This document shows, piece by piece, positions 8,255-16,214 of a DNA stretch of 64,000 nucleotides. How positions within the stretch are numbered: the stretch's first letter is position 1; each line of letters starts with the position of its first letter. The position numbers were made by a program, and so were the translations under genes. The notes below the pieces were generated by a model, which was not told where the DNA came from, did not search any database, and saw only the letters and a list, made by a program, of their open reading frames with translations. Source of the DNA: Gordonia hankookensis (GTDB taxonomy: Bacteria > Actinomycetota > Actinomycetes > Mycobacteriales > Mycobacteriaceae); assembly GCF_014673215.1 (NCBI RefSeq), contig NZ_JACWMS010000002.1, positions 806,001 to 870,000 of the forward strand. The letters run 5' to 3'.

Positions 8255-9757
8255 TCACGCCGGCCCGATGAGATCGGCGACGATCTCCGCGGACAGCATG
8301 ACCAACGGCAGACCGCCGCCCGGGTGCGCCGACCCTCCGACGAGGTACAGCCCGGTGACGGGAGACGCGTTGGCCGGACGGAGAAATGCCGCACGCGGCC
8401 CGTTGGACGATGATCCGTAGATGGAGCCTCCCGGTGTCAGGGTGCGGCGTTCCAGATCGGCCGGGGTCAGGATCGTGCGATGCCGAATGCGATCACGGAC
8501 GTCGAGTCCGCGGTCGGCCATCACCGACAACACCCGATCTGCGTAGGACGTCGCGAGTCCCGGAGCGTCCCAGTCGACGCCGTTGCGGGGGTCGTGCCGG
8601 GCGGCGTTGACGAGGACGAACCACGATGCCGTGCCGGGCCCGGGCACGATCTCGGGATCGTCGGGCGCCGAGATGTACACCGTCGGACGATCGACCGGCT
8701 GCGCGTCACCACGCCTGCCGAACGCCCCGCGTCCGAACACGCCGTCGAACTCGGCGTCGTAGTCCTCGGCGAACAGGACCCGGTGATGCGCGTGATCCGG
8801 TGGCGGGTCGTCGAGTCCGAGCAGGATGACGAAACCCGACAGGGACGGTGTCGCGCGCCTGATGCGTGCCGACACCCGCTGTGCCGCGCGGGTGTTCAGC
8901 AGGCGGCCGTACACCTCGGCGGCGTCGGCGTTGGCGACCACGAGATCCGTCTTCCGGCTGCGGCCATCGGCCAACCGCACCCCGTCGATGCGCCCGCCAC
9001 CATCCACGGTGAACTCGGCCACCTCGGAGTCGAGGCGCACGGCGCCGCCGAGCTCGGTGAACCGATCGCGGATGGCGGTTGCGATGCGGCCGAGACCGCC
9101 CGGCACATACCAGGAACCCCACGACTGCTCGGCCCAGGGCACCGATGCGAGCGCGGCGGGAGCTCGCCGCGGATCCGATCCGGTGTAGGTGGCGTACCGG
9201 TCCAACAGCATTCGCAGCCGAGGATCGGACAGATACGTCCGGCCGAGGCCTCGCAGCGAACGCCACGGGGCGATGGTCGCGATGTCGCCGGGCCGGGACC
9301 GGCTCAACATGGCTCGCACGTCGAGGGGCGACTCGAGGAACGCCTCGTGGGTGAGATCCCAGATCTGTTCTGCGCGAGCGAGGAACGCCGCCCACTGGGC
9401 GCCGGCTCCGGCGCCGAGTGCGGCATCGAGCGCATCGGGGATCGCGGTCAGCTCACCCGGGAGATCGAGCCGGGTGCCGTCGGGGAACCGATACCGCGCC
9501 GCCACTTCGAGCCTGGCCAGCGGAAGAGAGTCCGCGAGCGAGACGCCGGAGGATTCGAAGAGGTCCGCGAGGACGTGTGGCATGGTGACCAGGGACGGGC
9601 CGGTGTCGAACCGGAAACCCTCTGCCTCGATCACTCCGAGCTTCCCGCCGATCTCACCGGATTGTTCCATCACCGTGACGCGGTGTCCGCGGGCCTGAAG
9701 ACGCAGGGCGGCGGCCAGACCACCCACACCCGCACCGACCACGATGATGTCGCTCAT
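8255..9757 (-). CDS. CrtI/CrtN/CrtD-family carotenoid desaturase or oxidase
   Basis: This is a second FAD-dependent carotenoid oxidoreductase (500 residues), clearly distinct from the neighbouring CrtI. It has the N-terminal fold (IVVGAGVGGLAAALRLQARG), GGKLGVIEAEGFRFDTGPSLVTMP and a C-terminal YLVGGSAHPGGGLPLVMLSAE. TYTGSDPRRAPAALA near residue 190 and WYVPGGLGRIATA near 215 resemble the CrtN/CrtP/CrtD branch, including 3,4-desaturases of acyclic hydroxycarotenoids. It is the last gene of the minus-strand operon, its ATG overlapping the glycosyltransferase stop. The neighbouring hydratase favours a CrtD-like 3',4'-desaturase; a terminal-methyl oxidase or CrtO-like ketolase is possible. Confidence 0.75.
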   Translation of the reverse strand: MSDIIVVGAGVGGLAAALRLQARGHRVTVMEQSGEIGGKLGVIEAEGFRFDTGPSLVTMPHVLADLFESSGVSLADSLPLARLEVAARYRFPDGTRLDLPGELTAIPDALDAALGAGAGAQWAAFLARAEQIWDLTHEAFLESPLDVRAMLSRSRPGDIATIAPWRSLRGLGRTYLSDPRLRMLLDRYATYTGSDPRRAPAALASVPWAEQSWGSWYVPGGLGRIATAIRDRFTELGGAVRLDSEVAEFTVDGGGRIDGVRLADGRSRKTDLVVANADAAEVYGRLLNTRAAQRVSARIRRATPSLSGFVILLGLDDPPPDHAHHRVLFAEDYDAEFDGVFGRGAFGRRGDAQPVDRPTVYISAPDDPEIVPGPGTASWFVLVNAARHDPRNGVDWDAPGLATSYADRVLSVMADRGLDVRDRIRHRTILTPADLERRTLTPGGSIYGSSSNGPRAAFLRPANASPVTGLYLVGGSAHPGGGLPLVMLSAEIVADLIGPA

Positions 9758-10893
9758 CGGCGCACCGCCACGCTGCGTCCGCGCCAGGTCAGCGAACCTC
9801 GTCGATGCGCCACAACAGAATCGGCGGTCAGCGCGGTGAAGGCCAGGATCGACAACGGGTGGGCGAGGACATCCGGCCAGACCCTACCGGCGGTGGTGCG
9901 TGCCACGATCACCCGCGACGCCACTCCCGCGAGGTAGCCGATGAGCCCGACACGCGACCCCCGGAGCATCGCGACCGCGGGCACCACGTAGGCGACGTTC
10001 AGCAGCGCCACCACGGCGATCGTGCCGGGCAACGATCCGAACGCCGACCACAGTGATTTGCGATAACCATTGCGCACCTGCCGCCATCCGTTGTACATCG
10101 CACAGGACGCCACCGCACTGCCCTCGACGACGACTCCATGCCCGCCGGAACGCTTGACCGCGCGTAGCAGGGCGATGTCCTCCAAGATCTCCGCGCGCAC
10201 GGATGCATGGCCCCCGGCCCGACGGTAGGCGTCGGCATCGCACACCAGAAGTTGGCCATTGGCTGCCGAGAGCGACGGCCGCGCAGAACGTTCGGCCAGG
10301 CGGAGCGGGAGGGTGCTCATCCATGACCACTGGAGCAGCGGCTGGACGAGCCGCTCGACGGGACCGTGCGTCTGTTGGCGCGGATACGGGCTGACGAGCT
10401 GGAGTCCGGTCTCGCGCAGCAGCGCGACCGATGCGGCGAACGCATCCGGTTCGACCCGCACGTCGGCATCGAGAAAGATCAGTACTCCGCCGTCGTCGTC
10501 GGCGCCCAAGCGCGACAACTGATGACACGCCCACGTTTTTCCGAGCCAGCCCGGTGGAATCGGTTCGCCGGCCACCACCCGAACCCGATGGTCGCGAACG
10601 GCGATGTCGGCCAGCGCCTCCGATGTGCCATCCGTCGAGTCGTCATCGAGGACGACGACTCGTGCCCGACCGGGCCAGGCGTCGCACGCGTCGAGCACGG
10701 CGGCCATGCAGCCGGCGACGTGACGGATCTCGTCTCGCATCGGGATCAGCACCGTCAGCGCTTCGGTTCGCGGCACTGCTCCCGAGACCGGGCGTCTGAT
10801 CACGGACGCATTGTGCAGGGTCTGCAACAGCGCCGCGACCGCGATGCCGCTCCCCGAACGCACTGCCGTCTCCCACATCTCACGACGCCGCAC
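9754..10893 (-). CDS. Family 2 glycosyltransferase, probably carotenoid-specific (CruG/CrtQ-like)
   Basis: The 379-residue protein has a GT-A fold: LTVLIPMRDE near residue 45, VVVLDDDSTDGTSEAL near 79-94 and LIFLDADVRVEPDAF near 137-151, with DAD as metal-binding motif. GWLGKTWACHQL is shared with CruG and CrtQ carotenoid glycosyltransferases. Hydrophobic segments at the C-terminus (ALLNVAYVVPAVAM and later) suggest membrane association, as expected for a lipid acceptor. The GTG at 10893 follows GGGGGGAGG at five bases and overlaps cruF by 14 bases; the ATG at 10878 is the alternative. In context it probably glycosylates the hydroxyl added by the CruF-like hydratase. Confidence 0.8.
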   Translation of the reverse strand: MRRREMWETAVRSGSGIAVAALLQTLHNASVIRRPVSGAVPRTEALTVLIPMRDEIRHVAGCMAAVLDACDAWPGRARVVVLDDDSTDGTSEALADIAVRDHRVRVVAGEPIPPGWLGKTWACHQLSRLGADDDGGVLIFLDADVRVEPDAFAASVALLRETGLQLVSPYPRQQTHGPVERLVQPLLQWSWMSTLPLRLAERSARPSLSAANGQLLVCDADAYRRAGGHASVRAEILEDIALLRAVKRSGGHGVVVEGSAVASCAMYNGWRQVRNGYRKSLWSAFGSLPGTIAVVALLNVAYVVPAVAMLRGSRVGLIGYLAGVASRVIVARTTAGRVWPDVLAHPLSILAFTALTADSVVAHRRGSLTWRGRSVAVRR

Positions 10894-11743
10894 GCCGGCC
10901 TCCCCCCGCACGTGCACGCAGCACCGACACCAGCAACGGGATGGCCACCGCGCCCATCAGGAGGCCACCCACGACCGCGACGGGCGGGCGCCCGAAGAAC
11001 ACGGCGTGCGCAAGCATCGAGGAGAAATAGGTCCACAGGTACAGCGCGACCGGCAACGCATCGGACGGCGAGTGTCCGATGAGATGATCGAGAACGGTGA
11101 TCAGGAGAAACGACACGACGAACCATCCGGCGAAGTTGGTCAGCGGGATCCCGTCCACCCCGGGCGGAGCGGGGTGCGGAAACCGCCACGCCCAGTGGCC
11201 CTGATCGACCATCTGCGGATCGAGAAAGATGTCCCACGCGGTGAGCGCACAGGCCCCGACGACCGCTGTCGCCCAGCGGCGGCGCGGTCCAACCAGGCGG
11301 CGGGCCACCGCAAGTGCGGGCCAGGCCATCATGACCCAGGCGAACGGGATCACGATCGGAACATCGAGAAACTCCGGGCCCAGATTTCCGGTGTACTCAT
11401 AACTGCCGAAGGGGAATCCGGTGCGGACACCGACCGATTCGGCAAGAAGACCGCCTCCACCGGCGACGAGCAGCACGATCACCGCAGCCGTCCATCCACG
11501 GGTGCTCGCCGCATCCGCGAGTACCGCGGCGGCGAGACACGCGACGCTGGCCACCGTGAGTGCAAGGGTGCCGCCGTCGGTGTACGGGAAGGCGATCTGA
11601 GCCGCCACACCCGCCGCGAGCATTACCCATGCGACCGTTGACAGTCGCTTCCCTACTGTCGACATTCGTGTCCCGACGGCGGTGACGCGGCGTCCGGAGA
11701 CCGCGGCGGATATCGGCCTCCGTCGAAAGGTCAAGGGGATCAT
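10880..11743 (-). CDS. cruF: CruF-like carotenoid 1,2-hydratase, membrane protein
   Basis: This hydrophobic protein of 287 residues has about seven membrane segments. The block GFPFGSYEYTGNLGPEFLDVPIVIPFAW, LTAWDIFLDPQMVDQGHWAW and GIPLTNFAGWF is the hallmark of the CruF/carotenoid biosynthesis (DUF422) family. These add water across the terminal double bond of an acyclic psi end, as in myxol and bacterioruberin biosynthesis. The ATG at 11743 overlaps the crtA-like stop, and the 3' end overlaps the glycosyltransferase start. The acidic and Trp/His residues of the conserved block are intact. The exact acyclic substrate is inferred. Confidence 0.85.
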   Translation of the reverse strand: MIPLTFRRRPISAAVSGRRVTAVGTRMSTVGKRLSTVAWVMLAAGVAAQIAFPYTDGGTLALTVASVACLAAAVLADAASTRGWTAAVIVLLVAGGGGLLAESVGVRTGFPFGSYEYTGNLGPEFLDVPIVIPFAWVMMAWPALAVARRLVGPRRRWATAVVGACALTAWDIFLDPQMVDQGHWAWRFPHPAPPGVDGIPLTNFAGWFVVSFLLITVLDHLIGHSPSDALPVALYLWTYFSSMLAHAVFFGRPPVAVVGGLLMGAVAIPLLVSVLRARAGGGRRAAS

Positions 11744-12441
11744 GGCTTCTGGCCCCGGTAGGTGCCACTGATGTCGGTCACCGCGAGTCGCGTGAACAGT
11801 TCCTCCGCGTACCAGCGGGCGGGGTCGGTCCGCTGCACGACGGCACGATGCCGGGGTGAGCGGTAGGCGAATCCGGTGAGGTCGTCGCTCGAGTCCCACA
11901 CCGAGAAGGTGCCCTGTAATCCGATGGGCGCCTCGCCGATCCCCAGCGCCATCCGGAGGCCTGGCGAGCGATCGAGCTCGTCGACGACGGGTGGGACAGC
12001 TCGCCAGAACGACATCGCCCGCGTCGGGCGCAGACGCGCCCGGGTGATCGCGGCAACCGGTCCCGTCCACGGGTGGTGGGAGAGCTCCGTCTGCGGGCCG
12101 AAAGGCTCCTGGCGTGCCCATCGGCCACGGGAGGCGAGCGGGCGCATCGTCACGTGCAGCCGCTCGGAACACGCCGAGTCCCACGATCTCGTGATCCCGG
12201 CCGACGCCGACGCTGCGGCGGATGCATCCGACCACACCGTCAACAGCGCCCAATGGTGCAGATCGGCGTCGCGCGGCGTGAAGGTGCGCGCCGATCCCGT
12301 ACCCATGACCTTCCCGAATCCGAGTTCGGGGAGACGTCGCATCGCCGACCGGGTGCGCGCCACCCGACCCAGCGCGGGAAGTACATGATCCACACCCCAT
12401 ATCCGCATCTCGACAATCGGCCGCTCGTCGTCTTCCGTCAC
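11740..12441 (-). CDS. Spheroidene monooxygenase-like protein (CrtA family)
   Basis: The 233-residue soluble protein matches the CrtA pattern: FWRAVPPVVDELDRSPGLRMALGIGEAPIGLQGTFSVW in the middle, then FAYRSPRHRAVVQRT and WYAEELFTRL. Characterised CrtA is a haem-dependent monooxygenase that introduces a keto group at C-2 of acyclic carotenoids. I start at the GTG following AGGACGGGACGG; an ATG 11 codons later (MRIWGVDHVL) is also plausible. It sits between crtE and cruF, 28 bp after the former and overlapping the latter. Keto insertion on an acyclic end would fit the absence of a cyclase. CrtA-like proteins outside phototrophs are functionally uncertain. Confidence 0.72.
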   Translation of the reverse strand: MTEDDERPIVEMRIWGVDHVLPALGRVARTRSAMRRLPELGFGKVMGTGSARTFTPRDADLHHWALLTVWSDASAAASASAGITRSWDSACSERLHVTMRPLASRGRWARQEPFGPQTELSHHPWTGPVAAITRARLRPTRAMSFWRAVPPVVDELDRSPGLRMALGIGEAPIGLQGTFSVWDSSDDLTGFAYRSPRHRAVVQRTDPARWYAEELFTRLAVTDISGTYRGQKP

Positions 12442-12469
12442 CCCTGACCGTCCCGTCCTGGCACAGATC

Positions 12470-13504
12470 TCATGCACGCCGCCACGCGCAGCGCTCGATC
12501 AGATCCCTGAGTGCGAGCCGCGTGACCTCGTCCGAGGTCGATGCGTCCACGATGCGAAGCGATTCGTGCGTGAGCTGCTCGATCCGGTGCTCGACGAAGT
12601 CGACCGCGCCGGTGTCGGCGAGGATCTCGCGCACCGTGCGGAGGTCGTCCTCCGTCAGTCCCGGATCGCCGAGATGACGGTCGAGCTGCTGCCGCTGAAC
12701 AGGATTCGCGCGCTCCGACGCGACCACGACAAGCAGAGTGCGCTTGCCCTCGCGGATGTCGTCGACGACGGGTTTTCCGGTCACCTCCGGATCGCCGAAG
12801 ACACCGAGCACGTCGTCGCGCAACTGGAACGCCTCGCCGGCCGTGAGTCCGATCTGCTCGTACGAGTCCATCAATTCCTCGTCCGCACCGCCGAGTACAC
12901 CACCGAGCCGGAGGGGATGGCCGACGGTGTACCGCGCGCTCTTGAAGCGCAGGACGACGCGCGCCCGCTGCGTCGACGTGGTCGGCTGCACCTGCCCGAG
13001 GACATCGAGGAACTGACCGCCGATGGTCTCGTCCCGCATCTGCGACCACACCGCCCGCCCGGACATACGTGTTCGTCGGTCGTGGTCCGCGAAGCCATGG
13101 TCGACGAGGTCGTCCGCCCAGGACAGGCAGAAGTCGCCGACGAGGATCGCCACGGCCTCCCCGTAGGCGTCGGCGTCGCCGGTCCATCCCGCACGACGGT
13201 GTTCGGCGGCGCAGCGACGATGGACGGTCGGCAGCCCGCGCCGCTGTTCGCTGTGATCCATCACGTCGTCGTGCACCAATGCGGCGAGGTGGAACAGCTC
13301 GAGTGCGGACGCCACGTCGGCCGTGCCCGGTGGCAGCGGTCCGCCCGCGGCACCGCGTGCACCGGCCAGGCAGAATGCGGCGCGAAGTCGCTTTCCGCGC
13401 GAAGCCATGTCTCCCAGCAGTTCGGTCACCGGGACGAGATCAGGGTCGATCCGCGCCAGCCGGCGGGCATGGTCGGCGACGTGGGCGCGCACGATCGTCT
13501 CCAC
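12470..13504 (-). CDS. crtE: Geranylgeranyl diphosphate synthase
   Basis: CrtE elongates prenyl diphosphates to GGPP, the C20 precursor of phytoene. The 344-residue protein shows the first Asp-rich motif HDDVMDHSEQRRG, GKRLRAAF for diphosphate binding, and the second region FQLRDDVLGVFGDPEVTGKP. These are the magnesium and allylic-substrate sites of trans-isoprenyl synthases. I prefer the GTG at 13504, nine bases after AGGA; an upstream GTG at 13579 adds 25 residues without a ribosome-binding site. This is the first gene of the five-gene minus-strand carotenoid operon, so its promoter should lie between 13505 and 13662. Confidence 0.9.
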   Translation of the reverse strand: METIVRAHVADHARRLARIDPDLVPVTELLGDMASRGKRLRAAFCLAGARGAAGGPLPPGTADVASALELFHLAALVHDDVMDHSEQRRGLPTVHRRCAAEHRRAGWTGDADAYGEAVAILVGDFCLSWADDLVDHGFADHDRRTRMSGRAVWSQMRDETIGGQFLDVLGQVQPTTSTQRARVVLRFKSARYTVGHPLRLGGVLGGADEELMDSYEQIGLTAGEAFQLRDDVLGVFGDPEVTGKPVVDDIREGKRTLLVVVASERANPVQRQQLDRHLGDPGLTEDDLRTVREILADTGAVDFVEHRIEQLTHESLRIVDASTSDEVTRLALRDLIERCAWRRA

Positions 13505-13662
13505 GCTCGTCAGATCCTGGCGCGTTCGCTCTCGACCAGCGCATGCAGCCGGCCCGGTGAGTGCCTCGGAAGCTCGCACGCAGAGTATTTCGGAGCCGTG
13601 CGCGAGGTGGATGGGTCAGCGATGTCCGAACCGTGGAAGACGACCGACACGCCCGCCGCGGT

Positions 13663-14847
13663 TCACCCCGGAAACCCCCGTCGTCCCCGGACCGCAACAA
13701 CCAACCCGGCGACCACGAACGCCGCACCGACACAGGCGAGGTGGAGCGTGGCCGAATCCGACGCGAGCAGCGAGCCGCCGATCAATGCGCCCAGTGCGAT
13801 GCCGATGTTGGACGTCGAGTTGATCCACGCACCGGCGACCTCGGGCGCGTCCGTCAGCGCGCGGACCGCGGCGGACTGGTACATCGACGGCACCCCGCCG
13901 AACAGACCGTTCCACAAGGCCACCGCGATCACCAGCAGCACCAACCACTGGTGCGACAGACCCACCGCGAGGATGGTGACCGCCAGCAGCACCAGGACGG
14001 TGAGAACCGTGGTCCGCGGACGACGATCGATCGTGCGGCCCACGCACGCGAGTCCGAACAGACCGCAGATGCCGCACAGCAGCAGGAGTGGTCCGATCCA
14101 CGACTCCTGCGCACCGGCGGCCAGCAGTACGACGCTGATGTAGGTGTAGAGCGTGTACTGACCGATGAAGGTCAGCGTGTTCGACGTGACGACCACACCG
14201 AGATCTGTGCGCGCACCGGGCTTCTCGATCCGACGGCCGGCGGCGGCACCGCTCACGGCGGGCAGGAGACGGACGATCAGGACGACGGCGATGAGCGCGA
14301 CGACGGCGAGCGTGACGAATGCGTTGCGCCAGCCGATCGCCGAACCGAGCGCCGTCGACAGCGGCACGCCGAGGACGAACCCCGCCGTGGTACCGCCGGC
14401 GACGACGGCAAGGCCCCGACCGACCTGACGATGCTCGACGAGCCGCGGGACATAGCCGATGCACACCGAGAAGAACAGGGCGTGCGCCAGCCCACCGACC
14501 ACCCGCCCGGCGGCGACGACGGCGAAACTCGGCGCGGTGGCGATCAGCAGGTTGCTGATCAGGTAGCCGACCACTGTGGTGAGGATCAGTCTCTTGCGGG
14601 CGAACCGTTTGGTGGCGATGGTCAGTGGCACCGCGAAGACGGCAACCATCACCGCGAACACCGTCACCAGCAGACCGGTGACCGAGTCGCCCACCCCGAA
14701 CGCATCCCCGATCGCGGGCAACAGACCCACGGGCAGCATCTCGGTGGTCACCGCGAGGAACCCGGCGACCGCCAAGGTCAGCAGGGCAGGCGCGTTCTGC
14801 CGGACTCCGTGCCGGGAGTCGGCCATATCGGTGCTGGTCGCGGACAT
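13663..14847 (-). CDS. MFS transporter (drug/sugar efflux type)
   Basis: This is a 394-residue major facilitator with about 12 membrane segments and no large loops. The first helix contains LAVAGFLAVTTEMLPVGLLPAIGDAFG, a pattern of the DHA1 AraJ/Cmx-type efflux group. RFARKRLILTTVVGYLISNLL between helices 2 and 3 and AGGTTAGFVLGVPLSTALG (antiporter-like motif C region) agree. The ATG giving MSATSTDM is chosen; MADSRHG seven codons on is an alternative. It is divergently transcribed from the ROK regulator across 51 bp containing a dyad, so control by that regulator is likely. The substrate is unknown. Confidence 0.85.
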   Translation of the reverse strand: MSATSTDMADSRHGVRQNAPALLTLAVAGFLAVTTEMLPVGLLPAIGDAFGVGDSVTGLLVTVFAVMVAVFAVPLTIATKRFARKRLILTTVVGYLISNLLIATAPSFAVVAAGRVVGGLAHALFFSVCIGYVPRLVEHRQVGRGLAVVAGGTTAGFVLGVPLSTALGSAIGWRNAFVTLAVVALIAVVLIVRLLPAVSGAAAGRRIEKPGARTDLGVVVTSNTLTFIGQYTLYTYISVVLLAAGAQESWIGPLLLLCGICGLFGLACVGRTIDRRPRTTVLTVLVLLAVTILAVGLSHQWLVLLVIAVALWNGLFGGVPSMYQSAAVRALTDAPEVAGAWINSTSNIGIALGALIGGSLLASDSATLHLACVGAAFVVAGLVVAVRGRRGFPG

Positions 14848-14860
14848 CCGACGAATATAC

Positions 14861-14871
14861 TCGTTATACGA
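14861..14871. promoter_or_regulatory. Dyad between the divergent MFS and ROK genes
   Basis: TCGT-TAT-ACGA is a perfect inverted repeat with a three-base centre. It lies in a conspicuously AT-rich 51-bp gap (14848-14898) separating divergent starts, in an otherwise GC-rich region. It is placed where an operator would block both promoters, and the ROK protein has a winged-helix N-terminus. The arms are short, so the assignment is tentative. Confidence 0.4.
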
Positions 14872-14898
14872 TTTTATTGGAAATGCGAAGATGACCCG

Positions 14899-16089
14899 AT
14901 GTCCATCCCGTCCGCCGGTCCCACCGCCGCCCGCTGGCTGACGGCCGCCCGGCTGATCGACGTGGTGCGCACCCAGCCGGGTGTCACCCGCGCCTCGGCA
15001 GCTCAGGAGCTCGGCATCCGCAGCGGCGCCGCGACCGAGCTGCTGGCGCGACTGCGCCGCGTCGCACTGCTCGACGAGAGCCCCGCCCCGGCCCAGGGGC
15101 GGGGGCGACCCACCACCGTTCTGCATGCACATCCGTCCGGTCCGCTCGTGATCGCCGTCGAGCTCAGTCTCACCGGATGGCGGGTGGCGACCGCAGACCT
15201 CGACGGTGTCCCGCGCGTGGTGGCGAGCACCACGCGGATGGGCCGTGACCCGATGCCTGTGCTGGCCGAGATGGCCGATGTCGTCGGCGCGATCCTGGCG
15301 CACCACGGCGAACGAATCCGTGCGGTCTCCGTGTCGGTTGCCGGTGCGGTCCGCGACGACCGTCTGGTCCAGTTCACCCCGCTCGACTGGTCGGACGTCG
15401 ACCTGTCACGCCTCATCGCCGAACCACCCGCCGACGTCGAGCTCCCGATCCTGGTCGGCAATGACGCCACCCTGGCGGGTCTGGCCGAGGCACGCACCGG
15501 ATCGGCGCGCGGCGACGGGACCGCGCTGCACCTGATCATCGCCGTCGGGCTCGGTGGCGCGCTGGTGGTCGACGGTGTGCCGGTGATCGGCGCACACGGC
15601 GGCGCAGGCGAGTACGGCCACGTGCCGTTCGGCGACCCCACAGAGTTGTGTCCGTGTGGCGCCCATGGATGCTGGGACCTCACCGTCGACGGCCGGGCCC
15701 TCGCCCGCCATCGCGGCGACCCGCCGCCGGACAACCCGCTGCGCTACGCCTACGACCTCCTCGATGCGCGCCGCACCGCAACCGGGCCAGAGATCCAGCG
15801 CGCCTTCGATCTGGTCGGCTCCTCCCTCGGTCGCGGGATCGCCGGGCTGGTCAACATCCACGATCCCGACGTGGTCACCCTCGGCGGACTGGCCGCACCC
15901 CTCCGGACGGCGGCCCGCGAGCCCTTCGACGCCGCGTATCTCGGTGGGCTGATGTCGTTCCGTAAGCATCGGCCCCCGGAGGTGATCGACGGAATCCACG
16001 GCGACGACGGTCCGTTACACGGCGCGGCACTGCGCGGCGTCGACCACATCACCACCGTCGACGCGCTCGCCGAGTGGGCGGACCGCTGA
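14899..16089 (+). CDS. ROK family transcriptional regulator
   Basis: The 396-residue protein combines an N-terminal winged helix (RLIDVVRTQPGVTRASAAQELGIRSGAATELLARL, about residues 16-50) with a ROK sugar-kinase-like domain. The ROK part has GNDATLAGLAEARTG, an AVGLGGALVVDG phosphate-loop-like segment and the zinc signature LCPCGAHGCWD near residue 250, where the usual final Glu is Asp. ROK repressors bind sugars or derivatives and release operator DNA. The ATG at 14899 starts just past the AT-rich intergenic gap. The divergent MFS transporter is the obvious target. Kinase activity seems unlikely given the DNA-binding domain. Confidence 0.87.
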   Translation: MSIPSAGPTAARWLTAARLIDVVRTQPGVTRASAAQELGIRSGAATELLARLRRVALLDESPAPAQGRGRPTTVLHAHPSGPLVIAVELSLTGWRVATADLDGVPRVVASTTRMGRDPMPVLAEMADVVGAILAHHGERIRAVSVSVAGAVRDDRLVQFTPLDWSDVDLSRLIAEPPADVELPILVGNDATLAGLAEARTGSARGDGTALHLIIAVGLGGALVVDGVPVIGAHGGAGEYGHVPFGDPTELCPCGAHGCWDLTVDGRALARHRGDPPPDNPLRYAYDLLDARRTATGPEIQRAFDLVGSSLGRGIAGLVNIHDPDVVTLGGLAAPLRTAAREPFDAAYLGGLMSFRKHRPPEVIDGIHGDDGPLHGAALRGVDHITTVDALAEWADR

Positions 16090-16214
16090 TCGCACAACAC
16101 CTCTGATCACGCCTCTGATCGCACGTCGTCGCGAGTAGAGTCGGGCCAGACGCACGAACCCGAGAGCCGGTGCAGATCATCGTCTGCGCCAGATGCAAGA
16201 CGGAGGCGATGCTC

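Noticed and set aside
8255..9757. CrtO-type beta-carotene ketolase as the identity of the second carotenoid oxidoreductase
   Set aside because: No cyclase is present and the middle region resembles CrtN/CrtD enzymes; kept only as an alternative in the annotation.
13561..14898. 446-residue N-terminal extension of the ROK regulator frame
   Set aside because: It runs antisense through the whole MFS transporter and crosses the divergent promoter. The ROK protein is complete from 14899.
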